NCBI GenBank assembly: GCA_035939575.1
Contig: DASZFS010000389.1
Location: 1-64,000 of the forward strand
DNA length: 64,000 nt
Reading direction: 5' to 3'
From: DATKHR01 sp035939575
GTDB lineage: Bacteria; Acidobacteriota; Vicinamibacteria; Vicinamibacterales; CAVVIG01
A program made the position numbers and the translations under genes. Positions 25,510-33,075 of the stretch are shown piece after piece; position 1 is the stretch's first letter; every line of letters starts with the position of its first letter. The notes beneath the pieces are model-generated. The model had not been told where the DNA came from. It ran no database searches and was given only the letters and a program-made list of their open reading frames with translations.

Positions 25510-26146
25510 GTGCCTCCTGGATGATGCTCAGGAATCGGCGGGCCAGCTCGCCAATCCAATGCCGGTCCCGCTGCAGGACGGCCTTCCTGGGGATCAGCTC
25601 CCTGCCCACGCCAATCGCGGCCGCCCCGGCCACGATGAACTCAGCGGCGGTCTGTTGATTCACGCCACCAGCCGCCACCAGCGGGATGTGAGGAAACGGT
25701 CCCTTCAGCGCCTGGATATAGCTCGGACCCCCGAGCGGGGCGCACGGAAAGATCTTGATGAAATCAGCGCCCACCCGCGCTGCTGTCGTCACTTCGGTGG
25801 GTGTCAGCGCGCCCGGCATGGCGAGAATACCGGCCGTCAGCGCAAATGCCACGATTTCGGGGTCGAGGCCCGGACTGGTCAAAAAGCGCGCCCCCGCGTC
25901 CGCGCAGCGGCGGGCCGTCTCGATGTCCAGAATCGTTCCTGCGCCGACGACAAGCTCCGGCATCGCGCCGGCGAGCTCGGCGACTACCACCAGCGCACCG
26001 GGCACGGTCATCGTGATTTCCACGATGGGAATGCCCGCCTCGGCCACGGTCTCGACCGCGAAGCGCGCGTCGTCCGCCGACGACGTCCGGACCGACGGAA
26101 TGATGCCGATCTCGAGGATGTGGCGTCGAACCGTCTCCTTGGTCAT
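25490..26146 (-). CDS. 2-keto-3-deoxy-phosphogluconate (KDPG/KHG) aldolase family protein
   Basis: The 218-residue protein has the class I KDPG/KHG aldolase pattern: IIPSVR near the N-terminus, Glu43 (VEIT), GAGTILD, FLTSPGLD, and the Schiff-base lysine Lys131 in DFIKIFPC, followed by GGPSYIQALKGPFPHIPLVAAGGV. It cleaves KDPG or a related 2-keto-3-deoxy acid to pyruvate and an aldehyde. The residue after PS is V-R rather than the usual V-I/L-R. It lies 6 bp after RND copy 3 and before the secreted unknown, an unexpected place for Entner-Doudoroff metabolism; no edd, kinase or transporter is nearby. Confidence 0.85.
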   Translation of the reverse strand: MTKETVRRHILEIGIIPSVRTSSADDARFAVETVAEAGIPIVEITMTVPGALVVVAELAGAMPELVVGAGTILDIETARRCADAGARFLTSPGLDPEIVAFALTAGILAMPGALTPTEVTTAARVGADFIKIFPCAPLGGPSYIQALKGPFPHIPLVAAGGVNQQTAAEFIVAGAAAIGVGRELIPRKAVLQRDRHWIGELARRFLSIIQEARGHADA

Positions 26147-26152
26147 CGGCGA

Positions 26153-29100
26153 TCACTCCGCTTCGTCGAGATCCGCGTCCGGCTCGGGCAGCGCGTCGCC
26201 GTCCCCGGCCACCCAGACATAGAGACATGGCAGCAGGAAGATGCTCATCGCCAGGACCGCCATCAGGCCGCCAACGATCACGATGGCGAAGGGCCGCTGT
26301 GAATCCGATCCGATCCCGTGGGAGGTCGCGGCCGGCACCAACCCGAGGGACGCCACGAGCATGGTCATCAGGATGGGCCGGAAGCGCTGAACCGCGCCGT
26401 GCTGGGCGGCATCGAAGATCGAGTGGCCACGCGACCGCAGCTGGTTGATGTACTCCACCATGATGACGCCGGTCTGCACCGAGACGCCGAACAGGGCTAG
26501 AAAGCCGATGCCGGACGAGACGCTGAAGTTGGTGCGGGTCAGAAACAGCGCGACGATGCCGCCGATTGGCGCCATGGCGACGGTGACGAGAATCAGGCCG
26601 GCCCATTTCATGGACCCGAACATCGAATAGAGAATCATGAAGATGACGAGCAGCGTGAGCGGGATCACGATGCTCAATCGACGCTGCGCGCGCTGCTGGC
26701 TGGCATACTCCCCCGCCCAGTCGATCCGGTACCCGGGTGGCAGCTTCACCTGCCCGCTCACCTTCGCCATCGCCTCCTGGACGGCGCTGCCGAGATCGCG
26801 GCCGCGGACGCCGTACTTGATCGCCACGTACCGCTGGTTGCCCTCGCGGTAGACCTCGGACGCGCCGTCAATCGCATCAATCTTGCACAGCTGCGCGAGC
26901 GAGACGCGCGCGCCGGACGGCGCGACGAGCCGTGTCTGCTCGATTGCCTCCCGCGAATTCCGGTACTTGGGGAGGTAGCGCATGACCATGTCGTAGCGCT
27001 GCTCGCCTTGAAGCACCTGGGTCAGCGCGTTGCCGCCGATGGCGGTCTGGATGGCATCCTGGACGTCCGCCGTGTTGATCTGGTACCGCGCGGCGGCGTC
27101 GCGATCCACAGTGAAGTTCAGGTTCGGCTGACCGACGACACGAAACAGGCCGAGGTCCTGAATTCCGGGCACCGTGCGCATGACGTTGACAATGCGGTCA
27201 CCCGTGTCCTCGAGCGCGCGCAGATCATCGCCGTACACCTTGATCGCGAGCTCTCCTTTTACGCCGCTCACGGCCTCTTCCATGTTGTCGGCGATTGGCT
27301 GAGAGAAATTCCAGATGGCGCCGGGAATCTTCTCGAGCTCCCGGTCGATGGCCGCAATGACCTCATCCTTGTTCTGATGGAAGACCGGCCGCCACTCGTC
27401 CTTCGGCTTCAGGTCGACGAAGAACTCCGTGTTAAAGAATCCGGTGGTGTCGGTGCCGTCATCGGGCCGGCCGACCTGGCTGGTCGCGACGGTGACCTCC
27501 GGGAAGGAGGCCAGGATCACGCGCACGCGATTCGCCATGCGGATGCCCTCAGTGGGTCCGGTGCTCGGCGCAAACGTGCCACGCACCCAGATCGCCCCCT
27601 CGTCCAGGTGCGGAAGGAATTCTGACCCAATCGATCGGCTCAGGAGGTAGGTCCCGGCGAGCGCGGTCACGGCGACCGTCACCGTCACCCACCGCCACTC
27701 GATGGCGAGGCTCAGCGCGCGCGCGTACGCCCGCGTCAGCGCGCTCATGATCGGGTTGTGCCATTCCCGGGTGCCGTTCGGATACACGAGGCTGGCCAGC
27801 ACCGGGCTGACCAACATCGAAAAGAGGAGCGCGCCGAGCAGCGCGAAGGCGACCGTCCAGGCCATCGGCTTGAACAACCGGCCTTCGACCGCCTGCAAGG
27901 TAAAGATCGGCAGGTAGGCGATGATGATGATCGCGATGGAATAGAAGACCGGCCGCTGGACTTCGTGGGCGGCGGCGCTGATCCGATTGGCGACGGTCTC
28001 ATTCTCCCGGTCGCGATGCGAGAGCATCCGCACGATGTTCTCGATCATCACGACCGCGCCCTCGACGATCATGCCGAAGTCGAGCGCGCCGAGCGAGAGG
28101 AGGTTCGCCGGGATGTGGCGCAGGTTCAGGCAGATCGACGCGAACAACAGCGAAAACGGAATCGTCAGCGTGACGATCAGCGCGCCCCGGACATTCCCCA
28201 GGAACACGAACAGGATCACCGACACGAGGATGATGCCCTCGGTGAGGTTGTGCATCACCGTGTGCGTCGTCACGTGCATGAGCTCGCTGCGATCCAGGTG
28301 GGGCACGATCTTGACCCCTGCCGGCAGCACATGCGCGTTGAGCTCCAGCACCTTGGCGTGGATGGCGTCGAGCGTCGAATCGGCGTCGGCGCCCTTGCGC
28401 AGCAGCACGATGCCGGCGACGACATCGTCATTGTCGACGATCTTCCCGTCGGCGCGGTGGATGGCCTTGCCGAACTGACCGAGGCGGATCTTGGCGCCCT
28501 CCTGAACCGTCGCGACGTCTTTCACGCGCACCGCCGTGCCGTTCTTGCTGGCGATGACGGTTCTCTCGATATCGGCGACGGTTCTCACCTGGCCGACGGC
28601 GCGCACGTTGATCTGCTGGAGTCCGGCTTCGATGAAGCTGCCGCCTCCGTTGACGTTGTTGTTCGAGAGCTGCTGCTCGATCTGGCCCAGGCTGACGCCG
28701 TAGGCGATCAGCCTGTTCGGATCGACGCGTACCTGATACTCGCGCGTCGGGCCGCCGAAGCTCGCAACGCCGACGACGTCGGGCACCGACTTGAACTGCT
28801 TCTCGATGGTCCAGTCTTCGATGGACTTCAGGTCCATCACGTCGTACGCCGGGTTCGTGCTGTGCAGCGTGAAGAAGTAGATCTGTCCGACCGGGCTCCA
28901 GTCCGCGCCCATCTGCGGCTGCACGCCGGTCGGGAGCGAGACCTGGGACAGCCGCTCCAGCACCTTGACGCGGTTCCAGTCGTTCTCCGACTCGTCGTCG
29001 AAGATGAGCATGACGCTCGAAAGGCCAAACAGCGACGTGGACCGCAGGTGCTCCAGATGCGGGATCCCGTTCATCGCGATCTCGAGCGGGATCGTGACCT

Positions 29101-29290
29101 GCTGTTCGACCTGCTCCGCCGAGATGCCCGGCCACTGCGTGATCACCTGCACGTAGTTGTTCGCGACGTCGGGATATGCCTCCACCGGCAGGCTGCGAAA
29201 CGAGATCACGCCCCAGATGAAGAGCAGCACCGCAATCGCGAGGACCAGCAGCCGATTGCGTAGAGAAAAATCGACTAGCGCGCGAAGCAT
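26153..29290 (-). CDS. HME-type RND efflux pump, inner-membrane permease (copy 3)
   Basis: The 1045-residue HME-RND permease starts at ATG 29290 (MLRALVDFSLRNRLLVL), the point where the other two copies start; a longer open frame upstream would only add the antisense of the adaptor gene. Landmarks are shared with the other copies, but the TM4 proton-relay triad reads DFGMIVEGAVVMIE, i.e. Asp404/Glu410/Glu417, with the middle Asp replaced by Glu. It follows the adaptor gene by 19 bp, so this is the copy in a classical OMF-MFP-RND order. Confidence 0.9.
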   Translation of the reverse strand: MLRALVDFSLRNRLLVLAIAVLLFIWGVISFRSLPVEAYPDVANNYVQVITQWPGISAEQVEQQVTIPLEIAMNGIPHLEHLRSTSLFGLSSVMLIFDDESENDWNRVKVLERLSQVSLPTGVQPQMGADWSPVGQIYFFTLHSTNPAYDVMDLKSIEDWTIEKQFKSVPDVVGVASFGGPTREYQVRVDPNRLIAYGVSLGQIEQQLSNNNVNGGGSFIEAGLQQINVRAVGQVRTVADIERTVIASKNGTAVRVKDVATVQEGAKIRLGQFGKAIHRADGKIVDNDDVVAGIVLLRKGADADSTLDAIHAKVLELNAHVLPAGVKIVPHLDRSELMHVTTHTVMHNLTEGIILVSVILFVFLGNVRGALIVTLTIPFSLLFASICLNLRHIPANLLSLGALDFGMIVEGAVVMIENIVRMLSHRDRENETVANRISAAAHEVQRPVFYSIAIIIIAYLPIFTLQAVEGRLFKPMAWTVAFALLGALLFSMLVSPVLASLVYPNGTREWHNPIMSALTRAYARALSLAIEWRWVTVTVAVTALAGTYLLSRSIGSEFLPHLDEGAIWVRGTFAPSTGPTEGIRMANRVRVILASFPEVTVATSQVGRPDDGTDTTGFFNTEFFVDLKPKDEWRPVFHQNKDEVIAAIDRELEKIPGAIWNFSQPIADNMEEAVSGVKGELAIKVYGDDLRALEDTGDRIVNVMRTVPGIQDLGLFRVVGQPNLNFTVDRDAAARYQINTADVQDAIQTAIGGNALTQVLQGEQRYDMVMRYLPKYRNSREAIEQTRLVAPSGARVSLAQLCKIDAIDGASEVYREGNQRYVAIKYGVRGRDLGSAVQEAMAKVSGQVKLPPGYRIDWAGEYASQQRAQRRLSIVIPLTLLVIFMILYSMFGSMKWAGLILVTVAMAPIGGIVALFLTRTNFSVSSGIGFLALFGVSVQTGVIMVEYINQLRSRGHSIFDAAQHGAVQRFRPILMTMLVASLGLVPAATSHGIGSDSQRPFAIVIVGGLMAVLAMSIFLLPCLYVWVAGDGDALPEPDADLDEAE

Positions 29291-29309
29291 TGTCCTGCTC
29301 TCTGCACGA

Positions 29310-30467
29310 TCACTGTTCGACCGTGTTCTGGAACACCAGCGCGTTCGAGACGACGCGCTCTCCCGGCTTGAGACCGGATACGATCTCCTGCATGTTGCCG
29401 GGAAGCATCTGGCCGGCGACGACGGCCCGGCGCTCGAAGCGACCATCGCCGACCGGGATGTACGCCCATTCGCGATCGTGCAGGTGCAGGATCGCGGTCG
29501 CGGGCACGACGGCGCGCGTCTCGGTGGTCTGGCCGCGGAAGGTCGCGGTGGCAAACATGCCGATCCGCATGAGGCCGGGATTGGCGACCTCGATGCGCAC
29601 TTTGGCGGTGCGGATCGTCGGGTCGAGAATCGATCCGATGTTGCTGATGCGCCCCGTCATCGCGCGGTCAGGATACGCGTTGAGGTGGATCTCCGCCGTG
29701 TCACCGATGCGGACCGTCGGCAGGTCGTTCTCATAGACGTCGCACACGATCCAGACGCGCGACAAGTCCGAGATCGTGAAGAGGTTGGGCGCGTTGTCCA
29801 GCGACTTCACGCCGGCGGCGTTGGTGACGTTCTGCTCGGTAATCACGCCTGACTCGGGCGCGACGATGTCGACGATGGCGGTAGGCGCCCGGTTGGCATC
29901 CATTCCCAGGACGTGGAGCCGCTCGGTCGCATTCTCCACGTCAACGCGCGCTTTGTCGGCCGCGTCCTGCGCGACCTCGGCGTCCTTCTTCGCGATGGCG
30001 CCGCGCTCGAACAGGGCGTTTGCGCGGTCCAGTTGACTCCTGGCCAGCGCCTGGTCGGCCAGGGCCTTCCGGTAGTCCGAAAACGCCGAGGAGATATCCG
30101 CGCTCTGCACGCGCAGCAGCACCTGACCCTTCTTGACGACGTCGCCGAGGCGCGCGCGAAGGTCAATCACCCGGCCCGATGTCAGCGAGACGACCGGTAT
30201 GGCTCGAGACACATCCGGACTGACGACGCCCGTGACGCTCAGCTCCGGTCTGGCGTCTCGGCTCGTCGCCGTCGCCAGCGGAAATTGGTCCGGATGGTCG
30301 ACGCGGATGACGCCGCCTTCGCCGTCGCGCTCGACGGCGGCCGGGGGTGGCGCTCCCGCCGCGGCGTCGGTATTTCCGCGCGCTGTACAACCCGCGCCGA
30401 GGAACGCCCCGGACGTGAGGATGAGTCCGGCGGCGGTCAGCATCAATCTGCCCACTGCTTCTTTCAA
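29310..30467 (-). CDS. Periplasmic adaptor (membrane fusion) protein of RND efflux system, CzcB-like
   Basis: The 385-residue lipoprotein (lipobox GAGC, Cys27) has the adaptor layout. A first barrel/lipoyl half includes VVSLTSGRVIDLRARLGDVVKKGQVLLRV, an alpha-hairpin spans about residues 120-175 (DYRKALADQALARSQLDRANALFERGAIAKKDAEVAQ), and the second half begins IVAPESGVITEQNV. A barrel follows (RVWIVCDVYENDLPTVRIGDTAEIHLNAYPD). It bridges the inner-membrane pump and the outer-membrane channel. It is the only adaptor gene for three pumps in the cluster. Its ATG overlaps the OMF stop by 4 bp. Confidence 0.9.
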   Translation of the reverse strand: MKEAVGRLMLTAAGLILTSGAFLGAGCTARGNTDAAAGAPPPAAVERDGEGGVIRVDHPDQFPLATATSRDARPELSVTGVVSPDVSRAIPVVSLTSGRVIDLRARLGDVVKKGQVLLRVQSADISSAFSDYRKALADQALARSQLDRANALFERGAIAKKDAEVAQDAADKARVDVENATERLHVLGMDANRAPTAIVDIVAPESGVITEQNVTNAAGVKSLDNAPNLFTISDLSRVWIVCDVYENDLPTVRIGDTAEIHLNAYPDRAMTGRISNIGSILDPTIRTAKVRIEVANPGLMRIGMFATATFRGQTTETRAVVPATAILHLHDREWAYIPVGDGRFERRAVVAGQMLPGNMQEIVSGLKPGERVVSNALVFQNTVEQ

Positions 30468-31756
30468 GGGATGACCTCTTGTCCAACGGCCATGTTGAGT
30501 TGATTCACGGCATTGAGGAACGCCGCGATGAGGTTCACGTAACTGACCTGCACGGCTCTGTACTCCTGCTGCGCCTGGAGGAAGTCCAGGAGCGACGCCC
30601 CGCCCGCCTGATAGGAGAACGTCACCGTCTCGCGTACGCGCGTGGCTTGATCGAGGTACCGGTCTTTGTACGGCTGCAGGAGCGCGACCGTGCTCACCAC
30701 GGTTGCGTACGCGGTATCGACGTCGCTGAACACCTGCAATCGCGCCGCATCCACGAGCTTCTCGTTACGACGAATGTCGAGCTCCGTCCGGGCCTTCTCG
30801 CCTTGATTCCGATCGAAGAAGCGCAGGGGCACGGTGACGCCGAAGCCGACGTACTCGCGGAGCGGCGGGTTGTAGCTGAGCCAGACCTGCGAGAGCGCCG
30901 GGAAACCAGCGTCGACATTGAACGTCGGGTCGGCGGTTCCGTTCGCCATCGCGAGCTGGTGGTCGATTTTGGACTTCTCAATCGCCGCGAGGGCGGCCTT
31001 GAGATCGGGGCGGGTATCGAGGGCGATGCGCCGGACCTCGTCGAGCGCCTGGGGCCGCGCCGTGAAGTCGTACGGGCCTGTCACATCGAACTGATCGACC
31101 GGCGTCTGATCGTTGAGAAGCCTGAGCAGCTGGATCTTCGCGAGGCGCAGGTTCACCAGCGCGGTCTGCACGTCGGATTCGTATTGAACGCGCTGGAGCT
31201 CGAGCCGATCCAGATCGATCTGCGCGATATCACCTGCCTGCAGGCGCGCGCGGCTCAGCGCGAGCGCCTGGTCGTACTCGGTCAGGTTGTCCTGTGCCAA
31301 CGTGAGGAAGGCTTTTGCCTGGAGCACCTGGACGAACGCGGTCCGGAGCGTAAAGATGAGCGTGCGCTCGAGATCGGCGTGGCTGGACACCGCGACTGCG
31401 GTGGCGCCCTGCGCGCTGTCCCGCCGCAGCTCCCGTTTGTGCTGCCGCTCGTGCAGGTAGTTGGCCGCGACGGTCGTGTTCGCGGCGTCGAACAGACCTC
31501 CACCTTCTCCGTTGGTTGGATCGGTGTGGCCGATTTGATCGACCGTGACCGTCAGCTGCGGATTGGGCCGCAGAAAGGCCGTGATCTCGGTGGCCCGCAA
31601 CTCGTCTATCCCAATCTGGTCCGCCTGCAGGGTCGGATTCGTTGCCTGGAACTTCGCGCGGACGTCGGACCATGTCAGGACCGTCTGCGCGGCGGCATTG
31701 GCCGCGACGCAGCCCACCAGTACACATCCGACGCACCCACGCCACACGAGGCGCAT
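30464..31756 (-). CDS. TolC/CzcC-family outer-membrane efflux channel
   Basis: The 430-residue protein has a signal peptide (GCVGCVLVGCVAANAAAQ) and two TolC-type halves, with long helical stretches (RDSAQGATAVAVSSHADLERTLIFTLRTAFVQVLQAKAFLTLAQDNL, and TVVSTVALLQPYKDRYLDQATRVRETVTFSYQAGGASLLDFLQAQQEYRAVQVSYVNLIAAF). The GGASLLDFLQAQQEY segment is typical of CzcC-like channels. It is first in the OMF-adaptor-RND series and the only channel gene for three pumps. Confidence 0.9.
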   Translation of the reverse strand: MRLVWRGCVGCVLVGCVAANAAAQTVLTWSDVRAKFQATNPTLQADQIGIDELRATEITAFLRPNPQLTVTVDQIGHTDPTNGEGGGLFDAANTTVAANYLHERQHKRELRRDSAQGATAVAVSSHADLERTLIFTLRTAFVQVLQAKAFLTLAQDNLTEYDQALALSRARLQAGDIAQIDLDRLELQRVQYESDVQTALVNLRLAKIQLLRLLNDQTPVDQFDVTGPYDFTARPQALDEVRRIALDTRPDLKAALAAIEKSKIDHQLAMANGTADPTFNVDAGFPALSQVWLSYNPPLREYVGFGVTVPLRFFDRNQGEKARTELDIRRNEKLVDAARLQVFSDVDTAYATVVSTVALLQPYKDRYLDQATRVRETVTFSYQAGGASLLDFLQAQQEYRAVQVSYVNLIAAFLNAVNQLNMAVGQEVIP

Positions 31757-31832
31757 GTCATCTCCTCTGATTGATTCACTTCAGCGGCCGCGATGCGAAC
31801 CGCGACCAGCTGAGATTCCGACAGGTGGTGCG

Positions 31833-32561
31833 CTAGGTGAGGGGCGGGCCGCGCGGTGATCGAGGAAGGAGCGAGGTGTGTGCAGCGGCGTGGACATCGC
31901 CGAACACCAGCGCTGTCGAGCACGCTCGCGGATCGACGGTCTCGACGCCTGCCACAGGCAGGCCTGACGTGGACGGGCCGAGGCACTCGTCGCCGATCGC
32001 GTTCGCATCGGCGGCCGCCGCGCCTCGGACCGCCGCGCGCCCGCGGAACGGATCCGCCAGCCCGGCCAACGGGTCTGCGGCACGTCGATCAGCACGTTCA
32101 GAATCGTGGGGAGCGCTCTCGGAGGGCTGCGGCAGCTGGATGGCGCGAGGGCCGGCGCGCTGTGCGAAGACGGGGCGGCCGTCGCGGAAGAGGACGAGCA
32201 GGTCGGCGCTGCCGTCGTAGTCGAGGTCGACGACTGACTTGATCTGCTCGTGTGTGGCTTCGTCGAACTCCTCAATCAGATCGACCCGATCGTCGAAGTT
32301 CCGATCCGATTCGCGGCGGACGAGCCCGCCGCGGCCGTAGTATTCCTGGATGTCCGAGCGGCCGTCGAAATTCGTGTCGATGGCGACTTCGGCGAGCTGC
32401 CCGCCAAGGTCATACTGACGCCAGACGTCCGGTCGACCGTCGGCGTTGCGGTCTTCGGTACGAACGCGTCGATCGGTCGACCCCCCCAGCGTGACGATCG
32501 CAACCGTTGCACAGGCCACGGTGCAGAGCAGAGCGACACAGCGGGCCGACAACGCCTTCAT
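31833..32561 (-). CDS. Secreted EF-hand/VCBS-like repeat protein (copy 3, divergent)
   Basis: The 242-residue protein has an N-terminal hydrophobic signal (SARCVALLCTVACATVAIVTLGG). Four nine-residue acidic loops follow: DRNADGRPD (37-45), DTNFDGRSD (62-70), DRNFDDRVD (86-94) and DLDYDGSAD (112-120), each followed by a short strand. The C-terminal third is low-complexity and ends LLPRSPRGPPLT, matching the RGPPL ends of the proteins at 19882 and 24267. It heads the efflux cluster 76 bp before the outer-membrane channel. The loops look like Ca2+ sites; the metal is not proven. Confidence 0.65.
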   Translation of the reverse strand: MKALSARCVALLCTVACATVAIVTLGGSTDRRVRTEDRNADGRPDVWRQYDLGGQLAEVAIDTNFDGRSDIQEYYGRGGLVRRESDRNFDDRVDLIEEFDEATHEQIKSVVDLDYDGSADLLVLFRDGRPVFAQRAGPRAIQLPQPSESAPHDSERADRRAADPLAGLADPFRGRAAVRGAAAADANAIGDECLGPSTSGLPVAGVETVDPRACSTALVFGDVHAAAHTSLLPRSPRGPPLT

Positions 32562-32732
32562 CAGGATTCTTCACGATAACAGGCTGCTCCAAAAGGCGCA
32601 ACGTCAGGGCGGATTCTGGCTGCACACATGTAAAGACGGGGTGACTGGGGGAGGGGAGGTGCTATGGGAACGATGAGAGTGCTATGGAACGCTGCGGTGC
32701 TGTGGGAACGGTGAGGGTGCTGCAGAAAATTG

Positions 32733-32761
32733 AAAAGGGGGCGACGGCCGCCCCCTTTTTT
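32733..32761. terminator. Strong bidirectional intrinsic terminator
   Basis: A 7-bp perfect GC stem gggggcg/cgccccc (32737-32743 and 32749-32755) with loop acggc is flanked by aaaa on the left and tttttt on the right. It would stop the minus-strand mini-unit just after its ORF, and also transcription from the left. Confidence 0.85.
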
Positions 32762-32779
32762 CCACGGGATGAGGTCGGC

Positions 32780-32830
32780 TTACCGTTTCTTGCCGGCCTT
32801 CTTCTTCCCGCCCTTGGCTTTCTTCGCCAT
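32780..32830 (-). CDS. 16-residue lysine-rich mini-protein
   Basis: The frame reads MAKKAKGGKKKAGKKR and then TAA. Nine of 16 residues are Lys or Arg and the rest are Ala, Gly and Met, like the tail of a histone H1-like or HU-like protein. A GGGGGGG tract lies about 12 bp upstream of the ATG as a possible RBS. A sigma70-like promoter lies ~190 bp upstream and a strong terminator starts ~20 bp after the stop. It is too short for any family call. It could be a free peptide, an upstream-ORF-like regulatory element, or chance within a non-coding RNA. Confidence 0.5.
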   Translation of the reverse strand: MAKKAKGGKKKAGKKR

Positions 32831-33018
32831 TGTCTCTTATCCCCCCCTTCAGTGTGGGATTCGCTTCAGAGGACGCTCACGGGATTGCCGGGTGGCTGCC
32901 GCCTGGCACGCGCATCCGGGGCCGACGCCCTCAGGCTGAGGTTCGAGGCATCTTCACGCTTCACAACTCTCAACTCACAAGTTGTGGGCTGATGTCGACT
33001 CCCTCATACCAGATGTAG

Positions 33019-33046
33019 ATTATGGACGAGAAAACAACACTGTCAA
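33019..33046 (-). promoter_or_regulatory. Sigma70-type promoter of the mini-unit
   Basis: On the minus strand there is a perfect TTGACA (33041-33046), a 16-bp spacer and CATAAT (33019-33024), one mismatch from consensus. It is among the best promoter matches in the window. It points into the interval with the 16-codon ORF. Confidence 0.65.
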
Positions 33047-33075
33047 GCACAAACGTGCGCGTGTTGTCAAAATTG

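Larger units (their letters stand above)
32562..33075. other. Gene-poor interval holding a mini-transcription unit
   Basis: No conventional gene is seen here. The left part (32640-32730) has imperfect direct repeats of a gtgctatgggaac-type motif. The right part contains a complete-looking minus-strand unit: promoter at 33019-33046, a 16-codon ORF at 32780-32830 and a strong hairpin at 32733-32761. The transcript would be about 260 nt, mostly leader, and could instead be a structured RNA. Confidence 0.6.

Noticed and set aside
27758..29263. 501-codon plus-strand frame over RND copy 3
   Set aside because: Equivalent antisense frames appear over the other two RND copies, as expected from conserved codon bias on the real strand.
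29291..29554. Longer N-terminus of RND copy 3
   Set aside because: The 88 extra residues overlap the adaptor gene in another frame and have no counterpart in the two paralogues.
32640..33046. tmRNA, RNase P RNA or 6S RNA in the gene-poor gap
   Set aside because: I could not find a tRNA-like acceptor end, an AND...AA-type tag, or the conserved RNase P core; 6S cannot be excluded by eye but has no positive support.
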